From positions 62,001-126,000 of the forward strand of contig NZ_JNZP01000019.1 in assembly GCF_000725545.1 (NCBI RefSeq): a stretch of DNA of 64,000 nucleotides. Direction: 5' to 3'. How positions within the stretch are numbered: position 1 is the first letter of the stretch; every line of letters begins with the position of its first letter. The translations under genes were made by a program, and so were the position numbers. The DNA is from Streptomyces exfoliatus (GTDB lineage Bacteria; Actinomycetota; Actinomycetes; Streptomycetales; Streptomycetaceae). The notes below the pieces were generated by a model. That model saw nothing but the letters and a program-made list of their open reading frames with translations, ran no database searches and was not told where the DNA came from. Positions 18,238 through 30,808 of this stretch are shown piece by piece.

Positions 18238-18681
18238 TCAGGCCTCGGTCGACTCGGTCGACGCGGCCTCGGCCTCGTCAGCCTTCTTGTCGGCCTTCTT
18301 GGCCTTCGGGGTGATGGCCTCACCCTTGTCGTCGCCGGACTCGAGGGTCTTCGCGAACTCGTCGAACGAGGCGCGCTTCGCCTCCTTCGTCGCGGGGACG
18401 AGCAGGGCCTTCTCGGGGGCCGGGAGGCCCTTGGCCTTCTGCCAGTCGCCCGTGAGCTTCAGGATGGCGAGGACGGGCTCGGTCGGCTGGGCGCCGACGG
18501 ACAGCCAGTACTGCGCACGCTCGGAGTCGACCTCGATACGCGACGGGTTGTACGTCGGGTGGTAGAGGCCGATCTCCTCGATCGCGCGACCGTCCCGGCG
18601 GGTGCGGGAGTCGGCGACGACGATGCGGTAGTGGGGCTGACGAATCTTGCCGAGGCGCTTGAGCTTGATCTTGACTGCCAC
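18238..18681 (-). CDS. rpsP: 30S ribosomal protein S16
   Basis: S16, 147 residues. The conserved part is the first 80 residues: [40 protein letters not shown] and the [20 protein letters not shown] segment. The remaining tail is Lys/Ala/Glu-rich, a normal actinobacterial extension over the 80-residue E. coli protein. The start is GTG at 18681 with AGGAG 11 bases upstream. It is the head of the rpsP-khpA-rimM-trmD-rplS unit. Confidence 0.97.
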   Translation of the reverse strand: MAVKIKLKRLGKIRQPHYRIVVADSRTRRDGRAIEEIGLYHPTYNPSRIEVDSERAQYWLSVGAQPTEPVLAILKLTGDWQKAKGLPAPEKALLVPATKEAKRASFDEFAKTLESGDDKGEAITPKAKKADKKADEAEAASTESTEA

Positions 18682-18866
18682 TGGAGTGGTGTCTCCTGGT
18701 CTTGACGTGGTTGGGCACTTTGAGATGCCACGTGGGGTTGCGGTACTCGGATGCCCGATGGACGCGTCAGCCGGAGGAGAGAGGGGTCCTGTGCGACTGT
18801 CGAGTACAGCTAGCCATTGTGCCACACGCCGCGGGGGTGCCTGATCGGCGAGGCACCCCCTGGGGG

Positions 18867-19541
18867 TCAGCCGGCGGCGCCCACCGTCTCCGGGATGCGG
18901 AAGGGCTTGCCGCAGCCGCCGCAGACGATCGGAGCCTGGGCGAGCACCGAGGGCACCACGCGCACGTTCCGCCCGCAGTCGCAGACGGCCTTGACGCGCA
19001 CGCCGCCACCGGAGGAGCCGTGCCGGGCTGCCGGTCCGCGGAAGGAGCGCTTGGTATCGGCCGCCGTGGCGACCGTGTGGGCCTTGAGGGCGCGCTGCAG
19101 CCGCTCGATGGTCGGCCGGTAGCGCCGCCGCGCCTCGGGGTTGAGCGTGACCAGGGAGAAGCCGCTGCTGGCGTGTGGCTCCTCGGGGTGGTCCAGGCCC
19201 ATCTCCTCGGCGATCGCGAGGAATCTGCGGTTGTGGTAGCGGCCGGCGCGGGAGGTGTCGCGGACACCCCGGGCGGCGGCGATGCCGTGGACTGCCTCGT
19301 GGAGCAGTCGTTCGAAGGAGAGTTCGGCGCCGCAGGCGGACGAGGACTCTCCGATCAGGGACTCGGGCGCGGCAAGATCGGGCAGCTCGGGGTGGTGCCG
19401 CTGAATGTCGGCCCACGCCTGTGCCAGCTCTGCGGCGAGAACAGGTGGTGTCGTGCTCACGTCGTGTACAACGAGCCGATGTGCCGCCGGGTTCCATTCC
19501 GGGGCATCCCAAATATTTTGCACGTACCCGTCAGTTGCCAT
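18867..19541 (-). CDS. SprT-like zinc metalloprotease with C-terminal zinc ribbon
   Basis: A 224-residue protein usually left as hypothetical. Residues 81-86 (HEAVHG) form an HExxH zinc site, and 102-115 ([14 protein letters not shown]) match the SprT third-ligand segment, with His103 the likely third ligand. A helical linker (140-155) leads to a C-terminal zinc ribbon with Cys187, Cys189, Cys207 and Cys210. SprT/SPRTN proteins cleave DNA-crosslinked proteins in eukaryotes, but the bacterial role is unclear, so function here is inference. No clear Shine-Dalgarno precedes the ATG; a GTG at codon 28 could be the true start. The gene stands alone between rpsP and a divergent methyltransferase gene. 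Confidence 0.75.
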   Translation of the reverse strand: MATDGYVQNIWDAPEWNPAAHRLVVHDVSTTPPVLAAELAQAWADIQRHHPELPDLAAPESLIGESSSACGAELSFERLLHEAVHGIAAARGVRDTSRAGRYHNRRFLAIAEEMGLDHPEEPHASSGFSLVTLNPEARRRYRPTIERLQRALKAHTVATAADTKRSFRGPAARHGSSGGGVRVKAVCDCGRNVRVVPSVLAQAPIVCGGCGKPFRIPETVGAAG

Positions 19542-19838
19542 TGATGCGTCCGGACGAGGGCCAGTGCGCGGATCTGCGGAGAAGTCACGCAGGGCGCGTC
19601 AAGGTGGTGCGTAGTGACGCATACGCTCCGGCGCGCGTTCATGGGGTGCGCGCCCCCCCTTGAGGGGGCCCGAGCGGTCCGGAGGACTGTGCGAGGACAT
19701 TACCGGGTCCGTACGCAAGGCGGCGCACCGGCCCCACCCCGGGCGAATCGGTACGGCGCGAGCACTGGACGCCGCCCGGGATGCGCAGTTCCCTGGCTAC
19801 GGGGGCTTTCGTCCGAGCACGGATCGGAGCACTTTTCC

Positions 19839-20564
19839 ATGACACCTACGCTCGTCCCGCACCACCCCGCGCGTGACTGGGCCGAGATCCAGGAACGCAT
19901 GCTTGTCCCGCTCTACGAGGCGGTGTACGACCGTCTCGGCGTGGGCGCGGGCTCACGGGTGCTCGGCCTCGGCTGCGGCTCCGGCCTGGCGCTTCTCATG
20001 GCGGCCGCGCGGGGCGCCCGGGTGGCCGGCGCGGACCGGGACCACGCGCGCGTGGAGCTGGCCAGGGAGCGGCTGCCGGAGGGCGTCGCGGTCACGGAGG
20101 CGCCACCGGAGGCCGGTCCCTACGACGTGATCACGGCCTTCCACGCGACGGACGCGCTGCTGCCGGAGCTCGTGGCACTCACCCGTACGGCGCAACGGGG
20201 TGCCGCGGTCGTACTCGCCGGGTGGGGGCCTCCGGAGCGGTGCGCCACGGAGCCGGTGCTCCGGGTCGCGACCCGGCTCGCGGACCGCCGGCCGGCGTCC
20301 GGGACGGACCTGGAAGGGCTGGTGGCGGCAGCGGGGCTGCGGCCGGCCGGGTCGGGGCGTGTCGCCTGTCCCTTCGGGTACGCGAGCGAGGGCAGCGCGG
20401 TGCGCGGTCTGCTGTCGACGGGAGCGTTCGACCAGGCCGTCCTGGCGACGGACCTCTCGCAGGTGGCGAAGGAGGTCGAGGAGGCCCTCGCCCCGCATGT
20501 GCGAGCGGACGGGACGGTGTGGATGCCGAACGTCTTCCGGTACGTCGTGGCCCGCGTGCCGTAG
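19839..20564 (+). CDS. SAM-dependent class I methyltransferase
   Basis: A 241-residue protein with a Rossmann SAM-binding core. Motif I is VLGLGCGSGLALL (residues about 41-53), the acidic ribose-binding position follows at VAGADRD, and motif post I/IV appears as YDVITAFHATD. The N-terminus (DWAEIQERMLVPLYEAVYDRL) resembles small-molecule methyltransferases. The substrate is not apparent. It is transcribed divergently from the SprT-like gene, with a GGAG 11 bases before the ATG. Confidence 0.85.
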   Translation: MTPTLVPHHPARDWAEIQERMLVPLYEAVYDRLGVGAGSRVLGLGCGSGLALLMAAARGARVAGADRDHARVELARERLPEGVAVTEAPPEAGPYDVITAFHATDALLPELVALTRTAQRGAAVVLAGWGPPERCATEPVLRVATRLADRRPASGTDLEGLVAAAGLRPAGSGRVACPFGYASEGSAVRGLLSTGAFDQAVLATDLSQVAKEVEEALAPHVRADGTVWMPNVFRYVVARVP

Positions 20565-20662
20565 AGCCCCGGCCAGGACGTGCCCCGGCCCCGACCGGCA
20601 CCCCGCTCAGCCGGCACCCGGCCCCGCCGGGCCGCCGGCCTCGGCCCCACCCCGCACCGGCG

Positions 20663-22585
<1,923 letters not shown>

Positions 22586-22668
22586 GCTGAACTCCTCAAG
22601 CCGACGTCGGATCCAGTATCCGAAGGTCGGCCGGAACCGGCATGCCGGGCGGCCCGGAGGAGTGAGAA

Positions 22669-22703
22669 GGGGCCCGGGACGGTTTCACACCGTCCCGGGC
22701 CCC
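22669..22703 (-). terminator. ffh terminator
   Basis: A perfect 15-bp GC stem (22669-22683 with 22689-22703) and 5-base loop begin 15 bases past the ffh stop and isolate ffh from ftsH. There is no T-tract. Confidence 0.8.
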
Positions 22704-22717
22704 TCACACGTATCGGA

Positions 22718-24271
22718 TCAGCTCATGAACTTCTTGAACTCGTCGGGGAGTTCGAAGTCCTGCGGGCTCTGAGGCGCCGCGGGGAGACCGAAGGCGCCGC
22801 CCTGCTGGGCCTGCTCGCGGCGCTCGGCCGCGGCCTGCTCCTCGGCCTTCCGCTTCATCGGGTTGCCGCTCTTGCGCTTGCCCTTGGCCTGCTTGATCTG
22901 CTTCTTCTGCCGACCGGGGCCGCCACCCATGCCCGGCATGCCGGGCATCCCGGGCATGCCGCCGCCCTGGGCCATGCGGGACATCATCTTGCGGGCCTCG
23001 AAGAACCGCTCGACCAGGCCCTTGACCGCGCTGACCTCGACGCCGGAGCCCTTGGCGATACGGGCGCGGCGGGAGCCGTTGATGACGGTCGGGTCCTGGC
23101 GCTCGGCCGGGGTCATCGACTTGATGATGGCGGCCGTGCGGTCGACGTCCCGCTCGTCGATGTTGGCGATCTGCTCCTTCATCTGGCCCATGCCGGGAAG
23201 CATCCCGAGCAGCTTCGAGATGGAGCCCATCTTGCGGACCTGCTCCATCTGGGCCAGGAAGTCGTCCAGGGTGAAGTCCTGGCCCTTCTTCGACGCGAGC
23301 TTGGAGGCCATCTTGGCGGCCTCTTCCTCGTCGAAGGTCTGCTGCGCCTTCTCGATGAGGGAGAGCATGTCGCCCATGCCGAGGATGCGGGACGCCATGC
23401 GGTCCGGGTGGAACGCGTCGAACTCGTCCAGCTTCTCGCCGTTGGAGGCGAACATGATCTGCTTGCCGGTGACGTGCGCGATGGAGAGCGCGGCACCACC
23501 GCGGGCGTCGCCGTCGAGCTTGGACAGCACCACGCCGTCGAAGCCGACGCCGTCGCGGAAGGCCTCGGCGGTGTTGACCGCGTCCTGACCGATCATGGCG
23601 TCGACGACGAAGAGGACCTCGTCGGGCGAGACCGCGTCGCGGATGTCCGCGGCCTGCTGCATCAGCTCCTGGTCGATGCCGAGGCGGCCGGCGGTGTCGA
23701 CGATGACGACGTCGTACATCTTGGTCCGCGCGAACTCGATCGAGTCCTTCGCGACCTGGACCGGGTCACCGACGCCGTTGCCCGGCTGCGGGCCGTAGAA
23801 GGCCACGCCCGCGCGGTCGGCGACGACGGAGAGCTGGGTGACGGCGTTGGGGCGCTGGAGGTCGCAGGCGACGAGCAGCGGGGAGTGACCCTGGCCCTTC
23901 AGCCAGAGGCCGAGCTTTCCGGCGAGGGTGGTCTTACCGGCACCCTGGAGACCGGCGAGCATGATCACGGTCGGCGCGGTCTTGGCGAACCGCAGGCGCC
24001 GGGTCTCGCCACCGAGGATGGCGACGAGCTCCTCGTTGACGATCTTGATGACCTGCTGGGCGGGGTTCAGGGCCTGGGAGACCTCGGCGCCGGTGGCGCG
24101 CTCCTTGACCTGCTTGATGAAGGACCGGACGACCGGCAGGGCGACGTCCGCTTCGAGCAGCGCGATGCGGATCTCGCGGGCGGTGGCGTCGATGTCCGCC
24201 TCGGACAGACGGCCCTTGCCGCGGAGGTTCTTGAAGGTCGCTGCAAGGCGGTCGGAGAGGGTATCGAACAC
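22718..24271 (-). CDS. ffh: Signal recognition particle protein Ffh
   Basis: The 517-residue SRP54 GTPase binds signal sequences of nascent membrane proteins together with 4.5S RNA and docks on FtsY. The N domain is 1-85; the G domain has GLQGAGKTT (107-115), DTAGR and TKLDGDARGG; the Met-rich M domain begins near residue 300 and contains the RNA-binding segment around GSGVEVSAVKGLVERF. The tail is Gly/Met/Lys/Gln-rich and longer than in E. coli. The start is GTG. Its receptor gene ftsY lies 7 kb to the right. Confidence 0.97.
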   Translation of the reverse strand: MFDTLSDRLAATFKNLRGKGRLSEADIDATAREIRIALLEADVALPVVRSFIKQVKERATGAEVSQALNPAQQVIKIVNEELVAILGGETRRLRFAKTAPTVIMLAGLQGAGKTTLAGKLGLWLKGQGHSPLLVACDLQRPNAVTQLSVVADRAGVAFYGPQPGNGVGDPVQVAKDSIEFARTKMYDVVIVDTAGRLGIDQELMQQAADIRDAVSPDEVLFVVDAMIGQDAVNTAEAFRDGVGFDGVVLSKLDGDARGGAALSIAHVTGKQIMFASNGEKLDEFDAFHPDRMASRILGMGDMLSLIEKAQQTFDEEEAAKMASKLASKKGQDFTLDDFLAQMEQVRKMGSISKLLGMLPGMGQMKEQIANIDERDVDRTAAIIKSMTPAERQDPTVINGSRRARIAKGSGVEVSAVKGLVERFFEARKMMSRMAQGGGMPGMPGMPGMGGGPGRQKKQIKQAKGKRKSGNPMKRKAEEQAAAERREQAQQGGAFGLPAAPQSPQDFELPDEFKKFMS

Positions 24272-24389
24272 GGCGGTCGCGGATCCTCAGGTGTCGGGGG
24301 CGGTGGGACTGCCCTCCAGGGTATCGGGCCGGTCGAAGTGTGTGCCCCCGCCCGCCGGATCCGGCGGGCGGGGCGGGTCGGTACGGGGC

Positions 24390-26858
24390 TCAGCGGAGCG
24401 CCGATTCGAGGGTCCTGGCCAGGTCGATCGCCTCCTCGTCCGACAGCGGGCCGCCGTCCGGCCGTGTCACGTACAGGGTGTCCACGGCGTTGGCGCCGAG
24501 GGTCGAGACATGGGCGCTGCGGACCCGTACGGCCGCTCCTTCCAGGGCGCGGCCGATCCGGTGGAGGAGGCCGGGGGCGTCCTGGGCGCGGACCTCGATG
24601 ACGGTGGCGAGGCGGGAGCCGGCGGCGGCGACGGTGACGCGGGGCGGTGGGGCGGTGAGGCCGCGCCTGCGCGGGTAGGCGGCCTCGCGTTCGGCGAGGC
24701 GGGCGGGGATGTCGAGGGTGCCGTCGAGGGCGCGGACGAGGTCGGCGCGGAGCCGGGCGGCTTCGGGGAGGGAGCCGTATTCGGCGGCGACCCGCCAGTC
24801 GAGGACGAGGACGGGTCCCGGTCCCCCGCCGAGTCCGGCGGGGAGTTCGACGGCGCGCAGGTCGGCGGCGCGGACGGTGAGCCGGTGCAGGGCGAGGACC
24901 CCGGCGACGGCGGGGAGGACGCCGGGCCGGTCGGGCAGGGCGATGACGAGCTCGACGCCGACGGGTTCCGGTTCCTCGGGCTCCGCGGCGAGCGGTTCGG
25001 TGTGCAGGGCGAGGACGGGTTCGCCGGTGCGCAGGGCCTCGATGGCGAGGCGTTCCTGTTCGGCGCTGGGGGCGGCGGCCTCGGGGTCGGGCGGGGTCTC
25101 GCCCGCGAGGACGCCCGTGACCCGTTTGACCAGGTCGGCGACGAGGGAGGCGCGCCAGGACGACCAGGCTGCGGGCCCGGTGGCGAGCGCGTCGGCCTCG
25201 GTGAGGGCGTGCAGGAGTTCCAGGGTGCCGACGGTGCCGACGGCGGTGGCGACCGAGCGGACGGTGGCGGGGTCGTCGAGGTCGCGCCGGGTGGCGGTCT
25301 CGACGAGGAGCAGGTGGTGGCGGACGGCGGTGGCGATGGTGGCGACGTCGGTGCGGTCGAAGCCGATGCGGGTGGCGAGGTCGCGGGCGATGGTCTCCCC
25401 GGCGACGGAGTGGTCGCCCGGCCAGCCCTTGCCGATGTCGTGGAGGAGGGCGGCGACGAGGAGGAGGTCGGGGCGGCCGACGTTGCGGGTGAGCGAGGAG
25501 GCCCGTACGGCGGTCTCGACGAGGTGGCGGTCGACGGTCCAGGTGTGGACGGGGTTGCGCTGGGGGCGGCAGCGCACGCGCTCCCAGTCGGGGAGCAGCC
25601 CGGTGATCAGGCCTTCGGCTTCCAGGGCCTCCCAGACCGGGACGGTGGCCTCGCCGGCGCCGAGCAGGGTGACGAGTTCCTCGCGGGCCTCGGCGGGCCA
25701 GGGCACGGGCAGGGGTTTCGCGGTGGCCGCGAGGTGGCGTACGGCGTGCAGGGAGATCGGCAGGGCGGACTGGGCGGCCGCGGCGGCGGCCCGCAGGGGC
25801 AGTACGGGGTCGCGTTCGGGGCGGGCCGTGCGGGCGAGGACGACCTCGCCGTCCATCTCGACGACGCCTTCGGCGAGCGGGGTGCGTTCCACGGGCGGTT
25901 TCCCGGCGCCGGCCCGGCCGCTTCCGGCGCGGCCGGTGAGGAGGGCGCGCAGCCGGGGCCGGGCGGAGCGTGCCTTGAGGACGCGGTTGACCTCGCGCCA
26001 GGTGACGTCGGTGGCGTACGAGACGGTCCGGGCGGCCTCGTACACCTCGCGGAGCAGGGTGTCGGCGTCGAGGAGGCCGAGTTCGGCGGCGACGGCGTCC
26101 TGTTCCTGGAGGGCGAGCCGGTCGGTGGCGCGGCCGGTGGTGAGGTGGAGGGCGTCGCGGGCGTCGAGGAGGCGGCGGCGGGCCGCGTCGAGGCCTTCGC
26201 GGGGTGCGTCGGCGAGCCAGGAGGCGGCGACGGCGCGGAGGACCTGGGCGTCGCGGAGTCCGCCTCTGGCCTCCTTGAGGTCGGGTTCGAGGAGGAACTG
26301 CAGCTCGCCCATGCGTTCGGCGCGTTCCCGGCAGAGTTCGTCGAGTTCGGGAAGGCGTTTGGGGGCCTGGTTGCGCCAGTCGGCGAGGATCGTGGTGCGG
26401 AGGGCGGCGACGAGTCCGTGGTCTCCGGCGAGGGGCCGGGCGTCGAGGAGCCCGAGGTGGACCTTGAGGTCCTCGCCCGCGGTGGCGCGGGCTTCGGCGG
26501 GGGTGCGGACGGAGTGGTCGAGGGCGAGCCCGAGGTCCCAGACGGGGTACCAGATCCGGTCGGCGAGGGCGGCGATCGCGGCCTTGTCGGCGCTGCCGTC
26601 GTGGAGCAGGACGAGGTCGAGGTCGCTGCGGGGGGAGAGTTCGGCGCGGCCGTAGCCGCCGACGGCGACGAGGGCGACCCCGCGGGGCGGTGCGGCGGCC
26701 GTGAAGAGCCCGGCCAGCCAGTCGTCGGTGAGCCGGGCGAGGGCGGTACGGCGCGGCGGCCCGGACCGCTCCTTCTCGTGGAGGAGGAGCAGCCGGGCCG
26801 CCGCGTAACCGCCGGGTCCCGAATCTTCGGTCTCTTCGCTGACTTCGAGGCTCGTCAC
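24390..26858 (-). CDS. glnD: [Protein-PII] nucleotidyltransferase GlnD
   Basis: A bifunctional nitrogen sensor, 822 residues. The N-terminal nucleotidyltransferase domain has the GGYGRAELSPRSDLDLVLL signature (G-[GS]-x(n)-DxD). An HD phosphohydrolase domain follows (LLLVAALLHDIGKGWPGDHS). Two ACT domains end the protein (ELVIALPDRPGVLPAVAGVL and TVIEVRAQDAPGLLHRIGRAL) and sense glutamine. In S. coelicolor this enzyme adenylylates rather than uridylylates GlnK; the same is inferred here. The GTG at 26858 has AAGGAG seven bases upstream; the longer in-frame reading into glnK was rejected. It is the third gene of amtB-glnK-glnD. Confidence 0.95.
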   Translation of the reverse strand: MTSLEVSEETEDSGPGGYAAARLLLLHEKERSGPPRRTALARLTDDWLAGLFTAAAPPRGVALVAVGGYGRAELSPRSDLDLVLLHDGSADKAAIAALADRIWYPVWDLGLALDHSVRTPAEARATAGEDLKVHLGLLDARPLAGDHGLVAALRTTILADWRNQAPKRLPELDELCRERAERMGELQFLLEPDLKEARGGLRDAQVLRAVAASWLADAPREGLDAARRRLLDARDALHLTTGRATDRLALQEQDAVAAELGLLDADTLLREVYEAARTVSYATDVTWREVNRVLKARSARPRLRALLTGRAGSGRAGAGKPPVERTPLAEGVVEMDGEVVLARTARPERDPVLPLRAAAAAAQSALPISLHAVRHLAATAKPLPVPWPAEAREELVTLLGAGEATVPVWEALEAEGLITGLLPDWERVRCRPQRNPVHTWTVDRHLVETAVRASSLTRNVGRPDLLLVAALLHDIGKGWPGDHSVAGETIARDLATRIGFDRTDVATIATAVRHHLLLVETATRRDLDDPATVRSVATAVGTVGTLELLHALTEADALATGPAAWSSWRASLVADLVKRVTGVLAGETPPDPEAAAPSAEQERLAIEALRTGEPVLALHTEPLAAEPEEPEPVGVELVIALPDRPGVLPAVAGVLALHRLTVRAADLRAVELPAGLGGGPGPVLVLDWRVAAEYGSLPEAARLRADLVRALDGTLDIPARLAEREAAYPRRRGLTAPPPRVTVAAAGSRLATVIEVRAQDAPGLLHRIGRALEGAAVRVRSAHVSTLGANAVDTLYVTRPDGGPLSDEEAIDLARTLESALR

Positions 26859-26878
26859 CCGGCGGCTCCTTCGTGTGC

Positions 26879-28636
<1,758 letters not shown>

Positions 28637-28663
28637 TTATGGGCCAGAGATTCGCGCAGCGCG

Positions 28664-28701
28664 GTTTCCGCCGATGCCGCTCGATGTTTCCGAGCGGTGA
28701 C
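28664..28701 (-). promoter_or_regulatory. GlnR operator upstream of amtB
   Basis: On the minus strand the sequence reads GTCAC-N6-GAAAC-N6-CGGCA-N6-GAAAC. The first pair is a perfect match to the GlnR a-b half-site consensus (gTnAC-N6-GaAAC), and the second pair keeps the b-site exactly with a weak a-site, in perfect 11-bp phase. GlnR is the OmpR-type nitrogen regulator known to activate amtB in S. coelicolor. Confidence 0.88.
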
Positions 28702-28757
28702 GAAGGGGTGGGGCGTGTTACGTGGCCGTGAACGCCCGGATCACGAGGAGGTGCCGT

Positions 28758-28805
28758 ATGTACGCTGCACGCGACAAAAAGCCGGCCGCGCCGACGTCCG
28801 TGTGA
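28758..28805 (+). CDS. Possible 15-residue leader/micro-ORF
   Basis: MYAARDKKPAAPTSV is preceded by GAGGAGG seven bases before its ATG, one of the best ribosome sites in the window. The ORF runs into the left arm of the nsdA terminator, and its two Lys codons come from the terminator T-tract complement. Either it is a real micro-protein or leader antisense to the nsdA 3' end, or a chance ORF. No plus-strand gene follows. Confidence 0.25.
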   Translation: MYAARDKKPAAPTSV

Positions 28806-28857
28806 CCTTGCGGCGGGGGAGCCGAGTCGGGCAGTACGGGACGTCCGGCGCGGCCGG
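28776..28857 (-). terminator. nsdA intrinsic terminator
   Basis: An 18-bp GC stem with a single bulge (28782-28799 with 28839-28857) encloses a 39-base loop and is followed on the minus strand by TTTTT (28776-28780). It lies about 50 bases past the nsdA stop. It is one of the few terminators here with a true T-tract. Confidence 0.75.
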
Positions 28858-28905
28858 GGTCGGTGCGGGCCCGCGAAGCCGGGGCCCGGGGGGTGGAGCG
28901 CTTCG

Positions 28906-30414
28906 TCAGACCGCTTCGGCGGCCTCGGGCAGCAGCTGGGTGAGCCGGTCGGTGAGCTGGACGACCTCGGCGACGTCGCCGTAGCCCCGGGCCGCCTGGT
29001 CGACGGTCTTGCGGAGCCGGGTGTTGACCCGCTCGGAGCGGATGCTCTTGGCGACGCCGAGGGCCTTCTCCGCGAGGACGACGGACTGCTCGGGCTCGCG
29101 CTTGAGGAGGTGGACGGTGGCCATGCCGATGAGGTTGAGCGCGTACGACCGCTGGTGGTCGGGGTCCTTCTCGAAGAGCTCGACGGCCCGCTCCATGACG
29201 GGTTCGGCGAGCGAGGCGTAGGTCGGGGAGCGGCCCGCGACATAGGCGAGGTCGCGATAGGAGTGGGAGTTCTCGCCGTTGAGCTCGGCCTCGGAGAAGA
29301 AGCCGATCCAGTCGGGCTCGGGCTCGCCGTCGAGACCGACGTCGGCGAAGGTGTCCTCGGCCATCCGGACGGCCCGCTTGCACTTGGACGGCTGGCCCAT
29401 GTTGGCGTAGGCGCGGGCCTCCATCGCATACAGCATGGCCTGGGTGCGCGCGGTGGCGCAGTCTCGACTGCCGTACTGGGCCAGATGGATGAGTTCGAGG
29501 GCGTCGTCGGGCCGGCCGAGGTGGATCATCTGGCGGCTCATCGAGGACAGGATGTACGAGCCGAGGGGCTTGTCGCCGGCTTCCTTGGCCGCGTGCAGGG
29601 CGAGGACGAAGTACTTCTGGGCGGTGGGCTGGAGGCCGACGTCGTAGCTCATCCAGCCGGCCAGCTCGGCGAGTTCGGCGGCGCAGGTGAAGAGGCGCTT
29701 GGCGATGGCGGCGGGCTGGGACTCCTGGAGGAGGTCGGTGACCTCGTGGAGCTGTCCGACGACGGCCTTGCGACGCAGTCCGCCGCCGCACTGGGCGTCC
29801 CACTTGCGGAACATGGCGGTGGTCGACTCGAGGAGGTCGAGTTCGAGCTCGGAGAGCCGGTTGGGGCGGCGGGCCTCCGCGACGGGGTCGGGCCGCTCGA
29901 TGTCTCCGACGGGGGTGGGGACGAGCCAGCGCTGCATCGGTTCGATGAGGGCGGGGCCCGCGGCGAGCGACAGGGAGGAGCCGAGGAAGCCACGGCGGGC
30001 GAGCATGAGGTCGCTGCGGGAGAACTCGCTGAGCAGGGCGACGGTCTGCGGGCCGGCCCAGGGCAGGTCGACGCCGGAGACGGAGGGCGACTGGTGGGCG
30101 GTGCGCAGACCGAGGTCCTCGACGGCGACGACGGAGCCGAAACGCTCGGAGAACAGCTCGGAGAGGATGCGCGGGATGGGCTCGCGGGGCTGCTCGCCGT
30201 CGAGCCAGCGGCGTACGCGCGAGGTGTCGGTGGAGATGTGGTGCGCGCCCATCTGGCGTGCCCTGCGGTTCACCTGCCGCGCGAGTTCGCCCTTGGACCA
30301 GCCGCTGCGCACGAACCACGAACCCAGCTGCTCGTTCGGGCGCTTGCCGGCAGTCGTACCGTCTGCGCCGTTGCCGCCCACTGGAACGCCCCCATCCACC
30401 TGATTGCCTGTCAT
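28906..30414 (-). CDS. nsdA: NsdA, negative regulator of sporulation and antibiotic production
   Basis: A 502-residue regulator matching the S. coelicolor NsdA family (SCO5582), whose disruption raises actinorhodin production and sporulation. The N-terminus (residues about 28-85) is helix-turn-helix-like (LGSWFVRSGWSKGELARQVNRR, then TDTSRVRRWLDGEQP). The rest is alpha-helical with TPR-like repeats (around KYFVLALHAAKEAGD, ALELIHLAQYGS, ALNLIGMATVHLL). It is likely cytosolic. The ATG has AAGG six bases upstream. It lies upstream of amtB on the same strand but is separated by a T-tract terminator. Confidence 0.94.
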   Translation of the reverse strand: MTGNQVDGGVPVGGNGADGTTAGKRPNEQLGSWFVRSGWSKGELARQVNRRARQMGAHHISTDTSRVRRWLDGEQPREPIPRILSELFSERFGSVVAVEDLGLRTAHQSPSVSGVDLPWAGPQTVALLSEFSRSDLMLARRGFLGSSLSLAAGPALIEPMQRWLVPTPVGDIERPDPVAEARRPNRLSELELDLLESTTAMFRKWDAQCGGGLRRKAVVGQLHEVTDLLQESQPAAIAKRLFTCAAELAELAGWMSYDVGLQPTAQKYFVLALHAAKEAGDKPLGSYILSSMSRQMIHLGRPDDALELIHLAQYGSRDCATARTQAMLYAMEARAYANMGQPSKCKRAVRMAEDTFADVGLDGEPEPDWIGFFSEAELNGENSHSYRDLAYVAGRSPTYASLAEPVMERAVELFEKDPDHQRSYALNLIGMATVHLLKREPEQSVVLAEKALGVAKSIRSERVNTRLRKTVDQAARGYGDVAEVVQLTDRLTQLLPEAAEAV

Positions 30415-30808
30415 CCGAAGCCTTACCAGAATGCCGCGTCTCGCGGCACCCGTCCGGCGTTCGCACTCCTTCGAACTGGAAACCGGGTTGCCTCCGGCAT
30501 ACCCGCGGGCTCAACGGCCCCCGGTGGTTCGAGTACCGAAAGTAATCCTACGATCACCCCTCCACGAGGGGGATTCAAGAAACGCCACCATTCGCCACCC
30601 CTTCGAATGAACTCGCCGCCCATGGAACGCGATTCACTTGACATGCGACGAACCGGAGTCGGCGGACGGATGCGCGGAGAGGCGCACGCACCGGCCCGCA
30701 CCACCCCTGGCGCGACCGCACGCCATTTGCGGCGGACGGACCGTGACGAAGGGTGACGACGATGCTCCGAGTCGTAACCACCGGCGCGCTCGACCCGTTG
30801 GAGGGGGC
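30415..30808. other. 394-bp divergent region between nsdA and the prim-pol-like gene
   Basis: Relatively AT-rich for this genome. It contains a perfect palindrome CCCCTC-CAC-GAGGGG (30557-30571) just upstream of a -10-like TAGGAT on the nsdA strand (30545-30550). No coding sequence is supported. It should hold the promoters of both flanking genes. Confidence 0.6.
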
